A DNA stretch of 64,000 bases, from the NCBI RefSeq assembly GCF_000716675.1, contig NZ_JNXT01000026.1:1-64000 (forward strand), written 5' to 3'. The notes beneath the pieces were generated by a model. The model was not told where the DNA came from and searched no databases. It saw only the letters and a program-made list of their open reading frames with translations. Of this stretch, positions 1 to 8,484 are shown one piece after another (within the stretch, counting starts at the first letter, position 1; the number at the start of each line of letters is the position of its first letter). The translations under genes were made by a program, and so were the position numbers. This stretch comes from Streptomyces alboflavus. Lineage in GTDB: Bacteria > Actinomycetota > Actinomycetes > Streptomycetales > Streptomycetaceae.

Positions 1-140
1 CATCACCCGAACCCTCCCCCCCACCGACCACCCCCGGATCCCTCCCCTCACCCTCCACCGCACCTCCGCCCCCCACCACACCCCCGCCCCCGACCTTCGA
101 GCCCTACGACTTCCTCCCCGACCCGGGCCGCGACACCTAG
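1..140 (+). CDS. C-terminal end of a Pro-rich protein (partial)
   Basis: An open frame (codons in frame 3) runs from the window edge to TAG at 138-140. It encodes about 45 residues of Pro/Ser/Thr-rich tail ending PYDFLPDPGRDT. The composition fits the cytoplasmic tail of a larger protein. In Streptomyces a multi-pass membrane protein (DUF6350 type) commonly lies just upstream of this purN-linked locus, so that is the best guess. No diagnostic domain is inside the window, so function is not assigned. Confidence 0.5.
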   Translation, partial: SPEPSPPPTTPGSLPSPSTAPPPPTTPPPPTFEPYDFLPDPGRDT

Positions 141-176
141 CCGCGACACCTAGCCGCGATGAACCCCCGACGGACG

Positions 177-206
177 TTGATCGGCGCTCCGGAATTCGTG
201 TACGAT
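177..206 (+). promoter_or_regulatory. Putative sigma70-type promoter for the small RNA
   Basis: TTGATC at 177-182 and TACGAT at 201-206 are separated by 18 bases, close to the vegetative HrdB-type consensus. It lies just after the upstream stop codon and points at a short terminator-bounded segment with no good ORF. Transcription would start near 213. Confidence 0.45.
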
Positions 207-212
207 CTTGGT

Positions 213-354
213 GTAACTTCGGTGCACAGCACGGGAGTCGCGCGTCTGTGGTCCAAGGAAAGACGCCCATCATCCGATGGGAAATGTAGGTGCAAGGCCT
301 GCCGGGCGCTCCAGAGACGAAGGCCCCTCACTCCACGAGTGAGGGGCCTTCGTC
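213..354 (+). ncRNA. Putative small non-coding RNA, about 140 nt
   Basis: The segment lies between a good promoter-like sequence and a very strong terminator and has no convincing reading frame. It folds locally. GCGTCT at 242-247 pairs with AGACGC at 261-266 across a 13-nt loop. CCATC at 267-271 pairs with GATGG at 276-280 across a 4-nt loop. A 17-bp terminator stem follows at 316-354. The next gene is convergent (it ends at 455), so this is not the leader of a + strand gene. I do not recognise an Rfam family. Existence is inferred from promoter, folds and terminator. Confidence 0.4.
316..354. terminator. Strong intrinsic terminator, 17-bp perfect stem
   Basis: The arms at 316-332 and 338-354 are perfectly complementary around a 5-nt loop. 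The core of the stem is AAGGCCCCTCACT. It ends the putative small RNA on the + strand and, by symmetry, can act on both strands. Confidence 0.8.
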
Positions 355-399
355 GTTGCCGCACAATGCCGTGCCTTCGGAGCCGTGCCCCCGAACGCG

Positions 400-431
400 A
401 CGGCTCTTCCACGAAGTCGTGGAAGAGCCGT
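400..431 (-). terminator. Terminator hairpin downstream of the membrane-protein gene
   Basis: The arms at 400-414 and 417-431 are a perfect 15-bp inverted repeat with core CGGCTCTTCCACGA. It sits 24 bases beyond the stop codon of the minus-strand gene at 455-1438. Like many Streptomyces terminators it has no long U tract. Confidence 0.7.
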
Positions 432-454
432 TCACCACCCGGACGGCGCCCGCG

Positions 455-1438
455 TCAGTCCCGGTCCGTCAGAAGCGGCCGCAGCTCCTTCGGCAGCAGG
501 TCCTCGCACTCCTGACGGGACTGGTTCGTCAGCGCGTCGTCACGGCACGTGTAGTAGTCCCGGTAGATCAGCTGCGCGGCGAACGTGGCGAGCACCATGG
601 CCAGCGCCAGCGAGGCCGTGACCAGGCCGCTGATCGCCGCCGTGGTCTGCGGCCGTCCTCCGGCCCGCGCGGGCCGCGACCCGCCGGTCGCGCCGTTCCC
701 CCCGGCCCCGCCCTGCGCCCCCGCCGCGCCGACCGGCGCCGGAGCCGTCGGGTCCGGCAGCTTCGGCTTGGCCCGCAGGGCGCTGATGGCCCAGTGGAGA
801 CCGAGCGCGCCGAGCAGCAGCGCCACGTACCGCCAGCCGAAGAGCGCGAAGAAGAACGCCCACATGCCGGAGAGCAGGGCGTAGCGGGCGCGGCGCTGGG
901 CCGGATCGGTCGGGTCCCAGCGCATGCCGCCGCCCTGCCCGTTCGAGCCCGAGCCGGACCCCTCGGGGCCCTGGCTGCCGGGCCGCTCGCCGAAGCCGCC
1001 GCCGGACGACCGTCCGGGCTGCCGGTCGCTCCACTGGCTGCCCCACGGCGACTCGCCGCCGCCGGAGCCGTCGGAACCGTCGCCGCCGGACCCGTTCGCG
1101 GGTCGACGCGGCTGCCACGGCCGCTCGGGCGTGCCCTCGGGCGGCGGCGCGAACGGATTGTCCTCGGAGGACCCGTTGCCGGAGCCGCCGGACGTACCGG
1201 AGCCGCCGGAACCACCGGCCGCACCGGAGCCCCCGGAGCCCCCGGAACCACCGGCCGCACCGGACCCCTCGGAACCCCGAGGCGGCGACGAAGGCTGTCC
1301 GCCCCCGTCCCGCAGCAGTGTCGACCCGTCCCGCCCCCCGCGGGTCGAGCCGGACGCGCCCTCCGCGAGGGACGGGCCGTCCGCGAGGGGCGGACCGTAC
1401 GCGAAGGACGGTGGGAGGCGGAGGCTGCGGTCCGGCAT
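455..1438 (-). CDS. Integral membrane protein with Gly/Ser/Pro-rich N-terminus
   Basis: This 327-residue protein starts at ATG 1438. The first ~165 residues are low-complexity Gly/Ser/Pro sequence with GGSGGSG runs and are probably disordered and cytoplasmic. Two or three hydrophobic helices follow: ARYALLSGMWAFFFALFGW, then YVALLLGALGLHWAISAL, then TTAAISGLVTASLALAMVL near the C-terminus. The C-terminal tail carries several acidic residues and two Cys. No enzyme motif is visible. It lies between the small RNA and purN and is transcribed away from purN, ending at a clear terminator. I read it as a conserved actinobacterial membrane protein of unknown function. The membrane assignment is firm; a role is not inferable. 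Confidence 0.75.
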   Translation of the reverse strand: MPDRSLRLPPSFAYGPPLADGPSLAEGASGSTRGGRDGSTLLRDGGGQPSSPPRGSEGSGAAGGSGGSGGSGAAGGSGGSGTSGGSGNGSSEDNPFAPPPEGTPERPWQPRRPANGSGGDGSDGSGGGESPWGSQWSDRQPGRSSGGGFGERPGSQGPEGSGSGSNGQGGGMRWDPTDPAQRRARYALLSGMWAFFFALFGWRYVALLLGALGLHWAISALRAKPKLPDPTAPAPVGAAGAQGGAGGNGATGGSRPARAGGRPQTTAAISGLVTASLALAMVLATFAAQLIYRDYYTCRDDALTNQSRQECEDLLPKELRPLLTDRD

Positions 1439-1648
1439 CAGGTGTGCGTCTTCCCCTTGGTAGAGCCCGGCCCCTGGGCAGAGACTCGTCGTGTGGAACC
1501 CGGCGGCCCGGCGGAGCCGGGCAACTCGGCGATGGAGCTTGGCTACTGACTGTTCAGGCGGCTGCCCCCACAGACGCTACCTTCCGGCCGCGCCCCCGTC
1601 CCGTGAGGGGCCGCCCGGTGTGCCGGTATCGTTGCTGACGGTCGGCCG

Positions 1649-1682
1649 CTTCGTAGGGTTCCCCGTATCGGGGAGTACGAAG
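1649..1682. promoter_or_regulatory. Nested inverted repeat in the purN leader
   Basis: CTTCGTA at 1649-1655 is the inverted partner of TACGAAG at 1676-1682. Between them CCCCG at 1661-1665 pairs with CGGGG at 1669-1673. The element lies 47 bases before the purN start and could be an operator or a leader hairpin. The rest of 1439-1728 shows no gene. The regulator is unknown. Confidence 0.35.
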
Positions 1683-1728
1683 CCTTCGTACGACCGTACA
1701 AAGAGCACTCCCGAGAAAGGGCCCCGCC

Positions 1729-2349
1729 GTGGCCAAGGCCAAGCGCCTCGTCGTGCTGGTCTCCGGATCAGGTACGAATCTGCAGGCACTGCTCGACGCC
1801 GTCGCGGAGCACGGGGCCGACGCCTACGGCGCCGAGATCGTGGCCGTCGGCGCCGACCGGACCGGCATCGCGGGCCTGGACCGCGCCGAGCGCGCGGGCC
1901 TGCCGACGTTCGTGTGCCGGGTGAAGGACTACGCGAGCCGTGCCGAGTGGGACCGCGCGCTCGCCGAAGCCACCGCGGCGTACGAGCCGGACCTGGTGGT
2001 CTCCGCCGGGTTCATGCGCATCGTCGGGAAGGAATTCCTGGCCCGGTTCGGTGGGCGCACGGTGAACACGCACCCTGCCCTGCTGCCCAGTTTTCCGGGG
2101 GCCCACGGCGTGCGCGACGCACTCGCGTACGGCGCGAAGGTCACCGGCTGCACCGTCCACTTCGTCGACGACGGCGTCGACACCGGCCCGATCATCGCGC
2201 AGGGCGTGGTGGACATCAGGGCCGAGGACGACGAGAGCGCGCTGCACGAGCGCATCAAGGAAGTCGAGCGAGGACTGCTCGTCGACGTCGTGGGGCGCCT
2301 GGCCCGCGACGGCTTCTCGATTGAGGGACGAAAGGTAGTTATCCCGTGA
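1729..2349 (+). CDS. purN: Phosphoribosylglycinamide formyltransferase
   Basis: This 206-residue protein matches the family's usual length. It transfers the formyl group of 10-formyl-THF to GAR, the third step of purine synthesis. The N-terminal substrate loop [13 protein letters not shown] is present. The catalytic region contains [14 protein letters not shown] and the downstream D in [11 protein letters not shown], the conserved Asn/His/Asp triad of GAR transformylases. The GTG start at 1729 follows a GAAAGG site at 1715-1720. Its stop overlaps the purH start by four bases (GTGA), so the two genes are translationally coupled. The formyl donor links it functionally to folD at 7605. Confidence 0.97.
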   Translation: MAKAKRLVVLVSGSGTNLQALLDAVAEHGADAYGAEIVAVGADRTGIAGLDRAERAGLPTFVCRVKDYASRAEWDRALAEATAAYEPDLVVSAGFMRIVGKEFLARFGGRTVNTHPALLPSFPGAHGVRDALAYGAKVTGCTVHFVDDGVDTGPIIAQGVVDIRAEDDESALHERIKEVERGLLVDVVGRLARDGFSIEGRKVVIP

Positions 2350-3929
2350 CCGCCGAAGGTACGGCCACCGCCGCCGAAGGTACGCAGCGCCCCATCAAGC
2401 GCGCACTCATCAGCGTCTACGACAAGACCGGCCTGGAAGACCTCGCGCGCGGGCTCCACGACGCGGGCGTCGAGCTCGTCTCGACCGGCTCCACCGCCGG
2501 GCGGATCGCCGCCGCGGGCGTGCCGGTCACCAAGGTCGAGGACCTGACCGGCTTCCCCGAGTGCCTGGACGGCCGGGTCAAGACGCTGCACCCGCGCGTG
2601 CACGCCGGCATCCTCGCCGACCTGCGCCTTGAGGACCACCGGCGGCAGCTCGCCGAGCTCGGCGTGGAGCCGTTCCAGCTCGTCGTCGTGAACCTCTACC
2701 CGTTCAAGGAGACCGTCGCCTCCGGCGCGACGCCCGACGAGTGCGTCGAGCAGATCGACATCGGCGGCCCCTCGATGGTCCGCGCCGCCGCCAAGAACCA
2801 CCCCTCCGTGGCGGTCGTCACCAGCCCCGCACGCTACGACGCCGTGCTCACCGCGGTCCGCGCGGGCGGCTTCGACCTGGACGCGCGCAAGCGGCTCGCA
2901 GGCGAAGCGTTCCGGCACACGGCCGCGTACGACGTCGCCGTGGCGTCCTGGTTCGCCGATGGCTACGCGGCCGCCGACGCCTCCGGCTTCCCCGAGTTCC
3001 TCGGCTCGACGCACGCGCGCAAGAACGTGCTGCGCTACGGCGAGAACCCGCACCAGGGCGCCGCCCTCTACACCGACGGCCGCGGCGGCCTCGCCGAAGC
3101 CGTGCAGCTGCACGGCAAGGAGATGTCGTACAACAACTTCACGGACACGGACGCCGCCCGCCGTGCCGCGTACGACCACGACGACCCGTGCGTCGCGATC
3201 ATCAAGCACGCCAACCCGTGCGGCATCGCCATCGGCGGGAACGTCGCCGAGGCGCACCGCAAGGCGCACGCCTGTGACCCGCTGTCCGCGTTCGGCGGCG
3301 TCATCGCCGTGAACCGGCCGGTGACGCGGGAGATGGCCGAGCAGGTCGCCGACATCTTCACCGAGGTCATCGTCGCGCCCGACTACGAGGACGGCGCGCT
3401 CGAAGCCCTCAGCAAGAAGAAGAACATCCGCGTCCTGCGCGCCCCGCAGGCGCCGTCCGCGCCCGTCGAGGTCAAGCCGATCGACGGCGGCGCGCTGCTC
3501 CAGGTCACCGACCGGCTCCAGGCCGACGGCGACAACCCGGCCAACTGGACCCTCGCCACCGGCGACGCCCTCTCCCCGGGCGAGCTGGCCGAACTCGCCT
3601 TCGCCTGGCGGGCCTGCCGCGCCGTGAAGTCCAACGCGATCCTGCTCGCCAAGGACGGGGCCTCCGTCGGCGTCGGCATGGGGCAGGTCAACCGCGTCGA
3701 CTCCGCGAAGCTCGCCGTCGAGCGCGCCGGCGAGGAGCGGGCCCGCGGCTCCTTCGCGGCGTCCGACGCGTTCTTCCCCTTCCCGGACGGCCTGGAGGTC
3801 CTCACCGACGCGGGCGTCAAGGCGGTCGTCCAGCCCGGCGGCTCGGTCCGCGACGAACTGGTCGTGGAGGCGGCGAAGAAGGCGGGCGTGACGATGTACT
3901 TCACGGGGACGCGGCACTTCTTCCACTGA
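2346..3929 (+). CDS. purH: Bifunctional AICAR formyltransferase / IMP cyclohydrolase
   Basis: This 527-residue protein performs the last two steps of IMP synthesis. The N-terminal ~150 residues form the MGS-like cyclohydrolase domain ([37 protein letters not shown]). The remainder is the AICAR transformylase domain with [20 protein letters not shown] and the terminal RHFFH. The length is normal. It begins at GTG 2346, inside the purN stop, and ends 29 bases before a strong terminator, so purN-purH is a two-gene operon. Confidence 0.98.
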   Translation: MTAEGTATAAEGTQRPIKRALISVYDKTGLEDLARGLHDAGVELVSTGSTAGRIAAAGVPVTKVEDLTGFPECLDGRVKTLHPRVHAGILADLRLEDHRRQLAELGVEPFQLVVVNLYPFKETVASGATPDECVEQIDIGGPSMVRAAAKNHPSVAVVTSPARYDAVLTAVRAGGFDLDARKRLAGEAFRHTAAYDVAVASWFADGYAAADASGFPEFLGSTHARKNVLRYGENPHQGAALYTDGRGGLAEAVQLHGKEMSYNNFTDTDAARRAAYDHDDPCVAIIKHANPCGIAIGGNVAEAHRKAHACDPLSAFGGVIAVNRPVTREMAEQVADIFTEVIVAPDYEDGALEALSKKKNIRVLRAPQAPSAPVEVKPIDGGALLQVTDRLQADGDNPANWTLATGDALSPGELAELAFAWRACRAVKSNAILLAKDGASVGVGMGQVNRVDSAKLAVERAGEERARGSFAASDAFFPFPDGLEVLTDAGVKAVVQPGGSVRDELVVEAAKKAGVTMYFTGTRHFFH

Positions 3930-3958
3930 GCCGCACCCCCACCGGGCCGCACGTCGAC

Positions 3959-4001
3959 GCGGGCGCCGCACCCTCGGACTTCCGAGGTGGGCGGCGCCCG
4001 C
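3959..4001 (+). terminator. Terminator of purN-purH
   Basis: GCGGGCGCCGC at 3959-3969 pairs with GCGGCGCCCGC at 3991-4001. An inner stem CCTCGGA/TCCGAGG (3972-3978/3981-3987) completes a long hairpin immediately after purH. Confidence 0.85.
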
Positions 4002-4066
4002 GCCTTGTTCCACCATCGGTGGCACGAGGGGCTCACCCGGAGCCCCCCAGGTCAATGGGGGTTGCC

Positions 4067-4438
4067 ATGCGCGATCGGTACAAGAAGGCACTCGTCGGTT
4101 CGGCTGCCGTGGCGCTGCTCGGCGCGGGCGTCGGCTTCTCGCCCGCCGCCCACGCGGAGCCGACCGGAACTCGCGGGGGATGCGGCGAGAACTACAACCC
4201 GACGGTCCCCGGTGGCAAGGCGCACTGGGAGCTGACCTGCGACAACGGCAAGATCACGATCGAGGGCACCGTCACCGACACCAGGTCCGACAGCAAGTGC
4301 GTCAAGGTGAAGGCGCAGATGCCGAACGGCGACTGGAAGCGGAGCAAGGCCGCCTGCCCCAAGGGGGACAAGGAGGAGTACACGTGGACCGCGAGGGGCA
4401 GCAAGATCAACGCCTGGGTGTACACCTACGACGTGTAG
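4067..4438 (+). CDS. Small secreted protein, function unknown
   Basis: The 123-residue product starts at ATG 4067 behind a G-rich site (GGGGG, 4057-4061). The in-frame codon at 4019 lies upstream of the ribosome-binding site and is unlikely. A signal peptide is clear: MRDRYKKALVG, a hydrophobic core, and an AHA-EP cleavage site near residue 28. The mature part is about 95 residues, basic, with four Cys that could form two disulfides, and it ends in alternating beta-like sequence (NAWVYTYDV). The family is not recognised. It is convergent with the kinase gene, 19 bases away. Confidence 0.75.
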   Translation: MRDRYKKALVGSAAVALLGAGVGFSPAAHAEPTGTRGGCGENYNPTVPGGKAHWELTCDNGKITIEGTVTDTRSDSKCVKVKAQMPNGDWKRSKAACPKGDKEEYTWTARGSKINAWVYTYDV

Positions 4439-4457
4439 GCCTGTGCCCGGCGCGCGG

Positions 4458-5858
4458 TCAGCAGTGGGGCACCCAGCGGTGGGACCGTGGGGTGTAGGTG
4501 CCCTCGAGGTTGCCCTGTTGGTTGACCGAGGTGCAGCCGGTGCGTTTGGTTTCGCGTTCGCGGTCGTAGCCGGTGGGGACGAAGTCGGGGCCACGCCAGT
4601 ACGCCACGTCGTGGTTCGCCTTCGACTCCTGGTCGTTGTTGAAGACGGACTTCACCGGCCGGGCCTCGGTCCACCGGCACGTGCGGCCGCCCGCGAGCCA
4701 GTCCGTGTCGTCGCCGCGCCAACTGCACATGTCCCCGTTGCCGTTGCGCTCGCTGAAGAAACACACGGAGCCCGCCGGACACCGGTGGTAGCCGTACGCG
4801 ACGGGCCAGTTGCCGTACACGACGCCCGCCGCCGTGAGCGCGAGCGCCAGGGCCCCGGCCGCCCACGCGGTGCGCCGGGCCCTTGGCGTACGGGGCCGGG
4901 GCAGCCCCCGCAGCCGTGGCGAGCGCGGTACCCGCGCGGCCCGTTCCACCCGGCGCAGCAGCGCCGCCGTGGCGAGGGGCGGCCGCTCCTGGTGGGTGCG
5001 GGCCAGGCACCGGGCGACGATGTCCCGCCACTGCGGGGGCAGCGCGGGGGACAGGCGCAGCTCCTCGGCGCCGCGCGCGTAGCGGATCGCCGCGTCCCTG
5101 CGGGTGGCCGGGGTGCCGCCCGGCAGCGGGTAGGAGTCGGTGAGCACGACGTGGGCGAGGACACCGAAGGCCCACAGGTCGGCGGTGGGCCGGATGCGGG
5201 TGCCGCGCTCGCTGACGTCGGGCCACAGCAGCTCGGGCGGGGTGTGGTCGGGGGTCGAGAAGGCGGCGGAGTAGGCGTGGGTGCCCTCCAGTTCGGCGGC
5301 CGTCTGGAAGTCGGCGAGCCGCACGGAACCGTCCTTGAGGACCAGCACGTTGGCCGGTTTGAGGTCGCCGTGCACCCAGCCCGCCCGGTGCAGCTGGTGC
5401 AGCCCCTCGCAGACCTGGGCGAGCAGCGCGGGCCCGCGCCGCGGCACCGGCGAGCGCTCCAGGAGCCCGGCGAGGGACTGTTCCGCCTCTTCGAGTACGA
5501 GGACGGTGGCGCCGTCGAGGTCGGGGCGGGCCGGGTCGTCGACGGTCAGGACCTCGTACATCCGGATCAGCCGGGGCGACCGGAGTCTGCTGAGGAGGGT
5601 GATCTCGCGTTCGGCGAGTTCGCGCAGCTGCCGCACGCCACGGGGGGTGTGGGCGGTGGGCAGGAACTTCAGCGCGGCACGCGCGGGCAGGGGGCCGGTG
5701 CCGGGGCCCGCCGTGCCCGGACCCGGCGGCGTCGTGACCGCCCCCGTGGCGCGCCGGGCCGCGTACACGCTGCTGAACGCGCCGGTCCCCAGGGGCTCGC
5801 GCACCTCCCAGGACCCGACCCGGTAGCCCGTGGGCACGGCGCGGTGGCCTCGGGTCAC
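4458..5858 (-). CDS. Receptor-type Ser/Thr protein kinase with an outer I36-like domain
   Basis: The 466-residue protein starts at GTG 5858, overlapping the FHA gene's stop by four bases; longer in-frame starts would run through that gene. Residues 1-310 form a protein kinase: Gly-rich loop GTGAFSSVY (24-32), Lys64 in AALKFL, catalytic HGDLKPAN (163-170) and PPEL (207-210). The Mg-binding DFG is DFQ (183-185), an unusual change. A Pro/Arg-rich linker and one membrane helix (about 330-348) lead to a Cys-rich outer domain (360-466) with CPAGSVCFFSERNGNG, typical of peptidase-inhibitor-I36/crystallin-like modules. It may sense an external ligand and signal to the adjacent FHA protein; that role is inferred. 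Confidence 0.85.
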   Translation of the reverse strand: MTRGHRAVPTGYRVGSWEVREPLGTGAFSSVYAARRATGAVTTPPGPGTAGPGTGPLPARAALKFLPTAHTPRGVRQLRELAEREITLLSRLRSPRLIRMYEVLTVDDPARPDLDGATVLVLEEAEQSLAGLLERSPVPRRGPALLAQVCEGLHQLHRAGWVHGDLKPANVLVLKDGSVRLADFQTAAELEGTHAYSAAFSTPDHTPPELLWPDVSERGTRIRPTADLWAFGVLAHVVLTDSYPLPGGTPATRRDAAIRYARGAEELRLSPALPPQWRDIVARCLARTHQERPPLATAALLRRVERAARVPRSPRLRGLPRPRTPRARRTAWAAGALALALTAAGVVYGNWPVAYGYHRCPAGSVCFFSERNGNGDMCSWRGDDTDWLAGGRTCRWTEARPVKSVFNNDQESKANHDVAYWRGPDFVPTGYDRERETKRTGCTSVNQQGNLEGTYTPRSHRWVPHC

Positions 5859-6592
5859 CGCGGCACCTCCGTCGCTCCGGCGGCCAGGACGCGCAGGTCG
5901 TCCTCGCGCACGAGGTCGAAGCGCAGGGCGAGCCCGACGAGGGTCTCCTTCTTGCCGTTCAGGCGCGGGCCCTGGTCCGCCGATGCCGGGTCGGGCTTGA
6001 GGCGCAGCTTCACCGCCAGGTAGTCGATGTTCCACTGCACCGCCGCCCGGTTCGCCCCCGGCCAGACCGGGGCCAGGCGGGCCGTGACCTGGTCGACGGT
6101 GGGCGCGGGGGCGTGCGGGGCGCCGCGCAGGCGGGGTTCGCAGAGGGCGGCGAGGACGGCGAAGTAGCGCTTGGTGGGGTCGAGGCCGAAGGCCGGGCGG
6201 GTGGTGGTGCCGTCGGGCCCGGGGCCGCCGGGCGCGTAGTCGTGCCGGGGCGCCCACACGTCGAAGTGCAGCAGTTCGCCCGCGGCGGGCAGGACGACGC
6301 GGGCGAACTCGAACGGCACCGGCGCGTCCAGGCGCCCCGGGGCGACCTTGATGTGCTCGCCCGCGCCCTCCGGGTTCTCCACGGCGTACGTCTGGTGGGC
6401 GCTGAGGTTGCTCAGGACCCAGAAGGTGCCCTGCGCGGTGATCTCCCCGGCGGCGCGGGACACCCCCTCGTGCGCGAGCACCAGGTCGTTGCCCCCGGTC
6501 CGCCGCCCGAACCGCAGCCGCTCCCCGGGCGCGAGCCGGACCTGCTCCCCGTGCCCGGCCCCCGGCACCACGATCACGCTGTCACCGGACAT
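5855..6592 (-). CDS. FHA-domain protein, partner of the Ser/Thr kinase
   Basis: This 245-residue soluble protein has an N-terminal forkhead-associated fold (about residues 15-100). FGRRTGGNDLVL is followed by GVSR and an N/H-containing loop (NLSAHQTYAVEN), the phosphothreonine-binding arrangement. The C-terminal half (about 130-235) looks like a helical winged domain (VDQVTARL, WNIDYLAVKLRL, LVREDDL). It precedes the kinase gene and overlaps it (GTGA), so the two are co-translated. FHA proteins commonly bind phosphothreonines made by a partner kinase; that relation is inferred from coupling. The intergenic stretch up to 6743 contains only the terminator below. Confidence 0.85.
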   Translation of the reverse strand: MSGDSVIVVPGAGHGEQVRLAPGERLRFGRRTGGNDLVLAHEGVSRAAGEITAQGTFWVLSNLSAHQTYAVENPEGAGEHIKVAPGRLDAPVPFEFARVVLPAAGELLHFDVWAPRHDYAPGGPGPDGTTTRPAFGLDPTKRYFAVLAALCEPRLRGAPHAPAPTVDQVTARLAPVWPGANRAAVQWNIDYLAVKLRLKPDPASADQGPRLNGKKETLVGLALRFDLVREDDLRVLAAGATEVPR

Positions 6593-6668
6593 GTCCCGTC
6601 CTCCCCCGAAGTCCCCGTGCTTCCCCGCCGCACAGGGTAGGGAGAAGGCGCTCCGGAGATAAGGCGGC

Positions 6669-6707
6669 GGGCCGCAACTCCCCTGAGGAAAAGGGGAGTT
6701 GCGGCCC
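6669..6707. terminator. Terminator downstream of the RDD-protein gene
   Basis: The arms at 6669-6684 and 6692-6707 are a perfect 16-bp inverted repeat (core GCCGCAACTCCCC) around a 7-nt A-rich loop. It ends the minus-strand RDD gene and insulates the FHA-kinase pair. Confidence 0.8.
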
Positions 6708-6743
6708 GCTGGATGGTGCCGTGCGGGGCTGGTGCGGCGGGTG

Positions 6744-7370
6744 TCAGCCCTTGATGACGACGGTGCCGCAGACCTTGTCGGCGAAGGTCTGCTTCTTGTC
6801 GTCCCACAGCGGCCACAGCCAGCCGAGGTAGATCGGGAGGCTGTCCAGGAAGTGGGCGAGCCTGCGCACGAACGCCATGCCGACGCCGACGGGCCGCCCG
6901 TCCAGCTCGCGCAGCAACCGGATGCCGACGGCCTTCTTGCCGATGGTCTGGCCGGTCCTGCCCTCCTGGATCAGCTGGTAGATCGCGAACGCGATGATGG
7001 CGGCGACGCCGAGGAGGATGAGGACGATTCCGGCGCCGCCCCTGCCCACCGCGACACCGATGCCGATGATGAGGTAGACGAGGCCGAAGACCAGGCCGTC
7101 GATGAGGAGCGCGCCCGCGCGCAGGCCCCAGTGCGCCAGCTCCGGGCGGGGCGCGTACCCGCTCGGGTCGTAGCCGTAGCCCGGCTGCTGTTGCTGCGGG
7201 TAGGCGCCGTACGGGGACTGGCCGGGGGCGGGCTGCGGGTAGGGCGCGTAGCCCTGGCCGGGGTAGCCGCCCTGTGGCGGCACGCCCTGCGGGGGCTGCT
7301 GCGGGTAGCCGTAACCGGGCCCCTGGCCGGGCTGGGGCTGCTGGGGCGGCGGCCCGTAGGGGTTGCTCAT
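6744..7370 (-). CDS. RDD-family membrane protein
   Basis: The 208-residue product starts at ATG 7370, seven bases after a GGAGG site; the upstream in-frame start at 7436 lacks a site. The N-terminal ~80 residues are Pro/Gly/Gln/Tyr-rich ([19 protein letters not shown]) and disordered. The C-terminal half is an RDD domain: [17 protein letters not shown] and a second long helix, then the signature segment around [15 protein letters not shown] and a final [15 protein letters not shown]. Function in the family is poorly defined; transport or membrane maintenance is suggested. It is divergent from folD and ends at a strong terminator. Confidence 0.9.
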   Translation of the reverse strand: MSNPYGPPPQQPQPGQGPGYGYPQQPPQGVPPQGGYPGQGYAPYPQPAPGQSPYGAYPQQQQPGYGYDPSGYAPRPELAHWGLRAGALLIDGLVFGLVYLIIGIGVAVGRGGAGIVLILLGVAAIIAFAIYQLIQEGRTGQTIGKKAVGIRLLRELDGRPVGVGMAFVRRLAHFLDSLPIYLGWLWPLWDDKKQTFADKVCGTVVIKG

Positions 7371-7604
7371 GGTGGGGATTCCTCCGTCGGGGACTGCGTG
7401 CGGGGACTGCGCGGCACGCGCGGAGGAAACGTTCACAGGAGCGTCGGTCCCCCCGACACCGGCCGCGGCACTGTGACCCTCATGCTTCTTCAGCGCCGTC
7501 GTGTTTGTCCAGCCAGCTCACCGAACGTTGTGCGAGTGCAATCGTGGGCGACGGCTGCGGCCCCGGATTGGTACGCGGGCGGGCTCATCCGCGAGGATGG
7601 GGGC

Positions 7605-8465
7605 ATGACCGCCCAGATTCTCGATGGCAAGGCCACCGCAGCAGCGATCAAGTCCGAACTGACCGCCCGCGTGGCGGCCCTGAAGGAAAAGGGCGTGACG
7701 CCCGGCCTCGGCACTGTCCTGGTCGGCGACGACCCCGGCAGCCAGAAGTACGTGGCGGGCAAGCACCGCGACTGCGCGCAGGTCGGCATCGCCTCCATCC
7801 AGCGCGAACTGCCCGCGACCGCCTCCCAGGAGGAGATCGAGGCCGTCGTGCGCGAGCTGAACGACGACCCGGCGTGCACCGGCTACATCGTGCAACTGCC
7901 GCTGCCCAAGGGCATCGACGAGAACCGCATCCTGGAGCTGATGGACCCGGCCAAGGACGCCGACGGACTGCACCCCACCAACCTGGGCCGCCTCGTCCTC
8001 AACGAGCCCGCGCCGCTGCCCTGCACCCCGTACGGGATCATCCGGCTGCTGCGGCAGCACAACGTGGAGATCAAGGGCGCCGAGGTCGTGGTCGTCGGCC
8101 GCGGTGTCACCATCGGCCGTCCGATGCCGCTGCTGCTCACGCGGAAGTCGGAGAACGCGACGGTGACGCAGTGCCACACCGGCACCCGTGACCTGTCGGC
8201 GCACCTGCGGCGCGCCGACATCATCGTGGCGGCGGCCGGGGTGCCGCACCTCATCAAGGCCGAGGACGTGAAGCCGGGCGCCGCCGTGCTCGACGTCGGC
8301 GTCTCGCGGGACGGCAACGGCAAGATCGTCGGCGATGTCGAGCCCGCCGTCGCCGAGGTCGCCGGATGGATCTCGCCCAACCCGGGCGGTGTCGGCCCGA
8401 TGACCCGTGCCCAGCTCCTCGTCAACGTCGTCGAGGCCGCGGAACGTGCCGCCGCCGAGGACTGA
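7605..8465 (+). CDS. folD: Methylenetetrahydrofolate dehydrogenase / cyclohydrolase
   Basis: The 286-residue protein, normal FolD length, interconverts 5,10-methylene-THF and 10-formyl-THF. It contains the catalytic Tyr/Lys region ([11 protein letters not shown]), QLPLPKGID, the NADP-binding [13 protein letters not shown], and the terminal signature [15 protein letters not shown]. The start ATG 7605 follows GAGGATGGGGGC; the longer frame from 6699 crosses the RDD gene and terminator. It supplies the formyl donor used by purN and purH. It is followed 19 bases later by the DUF3017 gene. Confidence 0.97.
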   Translation: MTAQILDGKATAAAIKSELTARVAALKEKGVTPGLGTVLVGDDPGSQKYVAGKHRDCAQVGIASIQRELPATASQEEIEAVVRELNDDPACTGYIVQLPLPKGIDENRILELMDPAKDADGLHPTNLGRLVLNEPAPLPCTPYGIIRLLRQHNVEIKGAEVVVVGRGVTIGRPMPLLLTRKSENATVTQCHTGTRDLSAHLRRADIIVAAAGVPHLIKAEDVKPGAAVLDVGVSRDGNGKIVGDVEPAVAEVAGWISPNPGGVGPMTRAQLLVNVVEAAERAAAED

Positions 8466-8484
8466 GCGGGGGAAGGATGACCCC

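Noticed and set aside
213..354. Cobalamin riboswitch
   Set aside because: GGGAAATGTAGGTGCAAGG faintly recalls the cobalamin core, but the B12-box-like GCCACTG element is absent and no + strand gene follows the terminator.
1929..4091. 720-codon minus-strand open frame opposite purN-purH
   Set aside because: It is antisense to two certain genes, has low-complexity Gly/Arg/Val composition and no domain; high-GC DNA leaves antisense frames open by codon bias.
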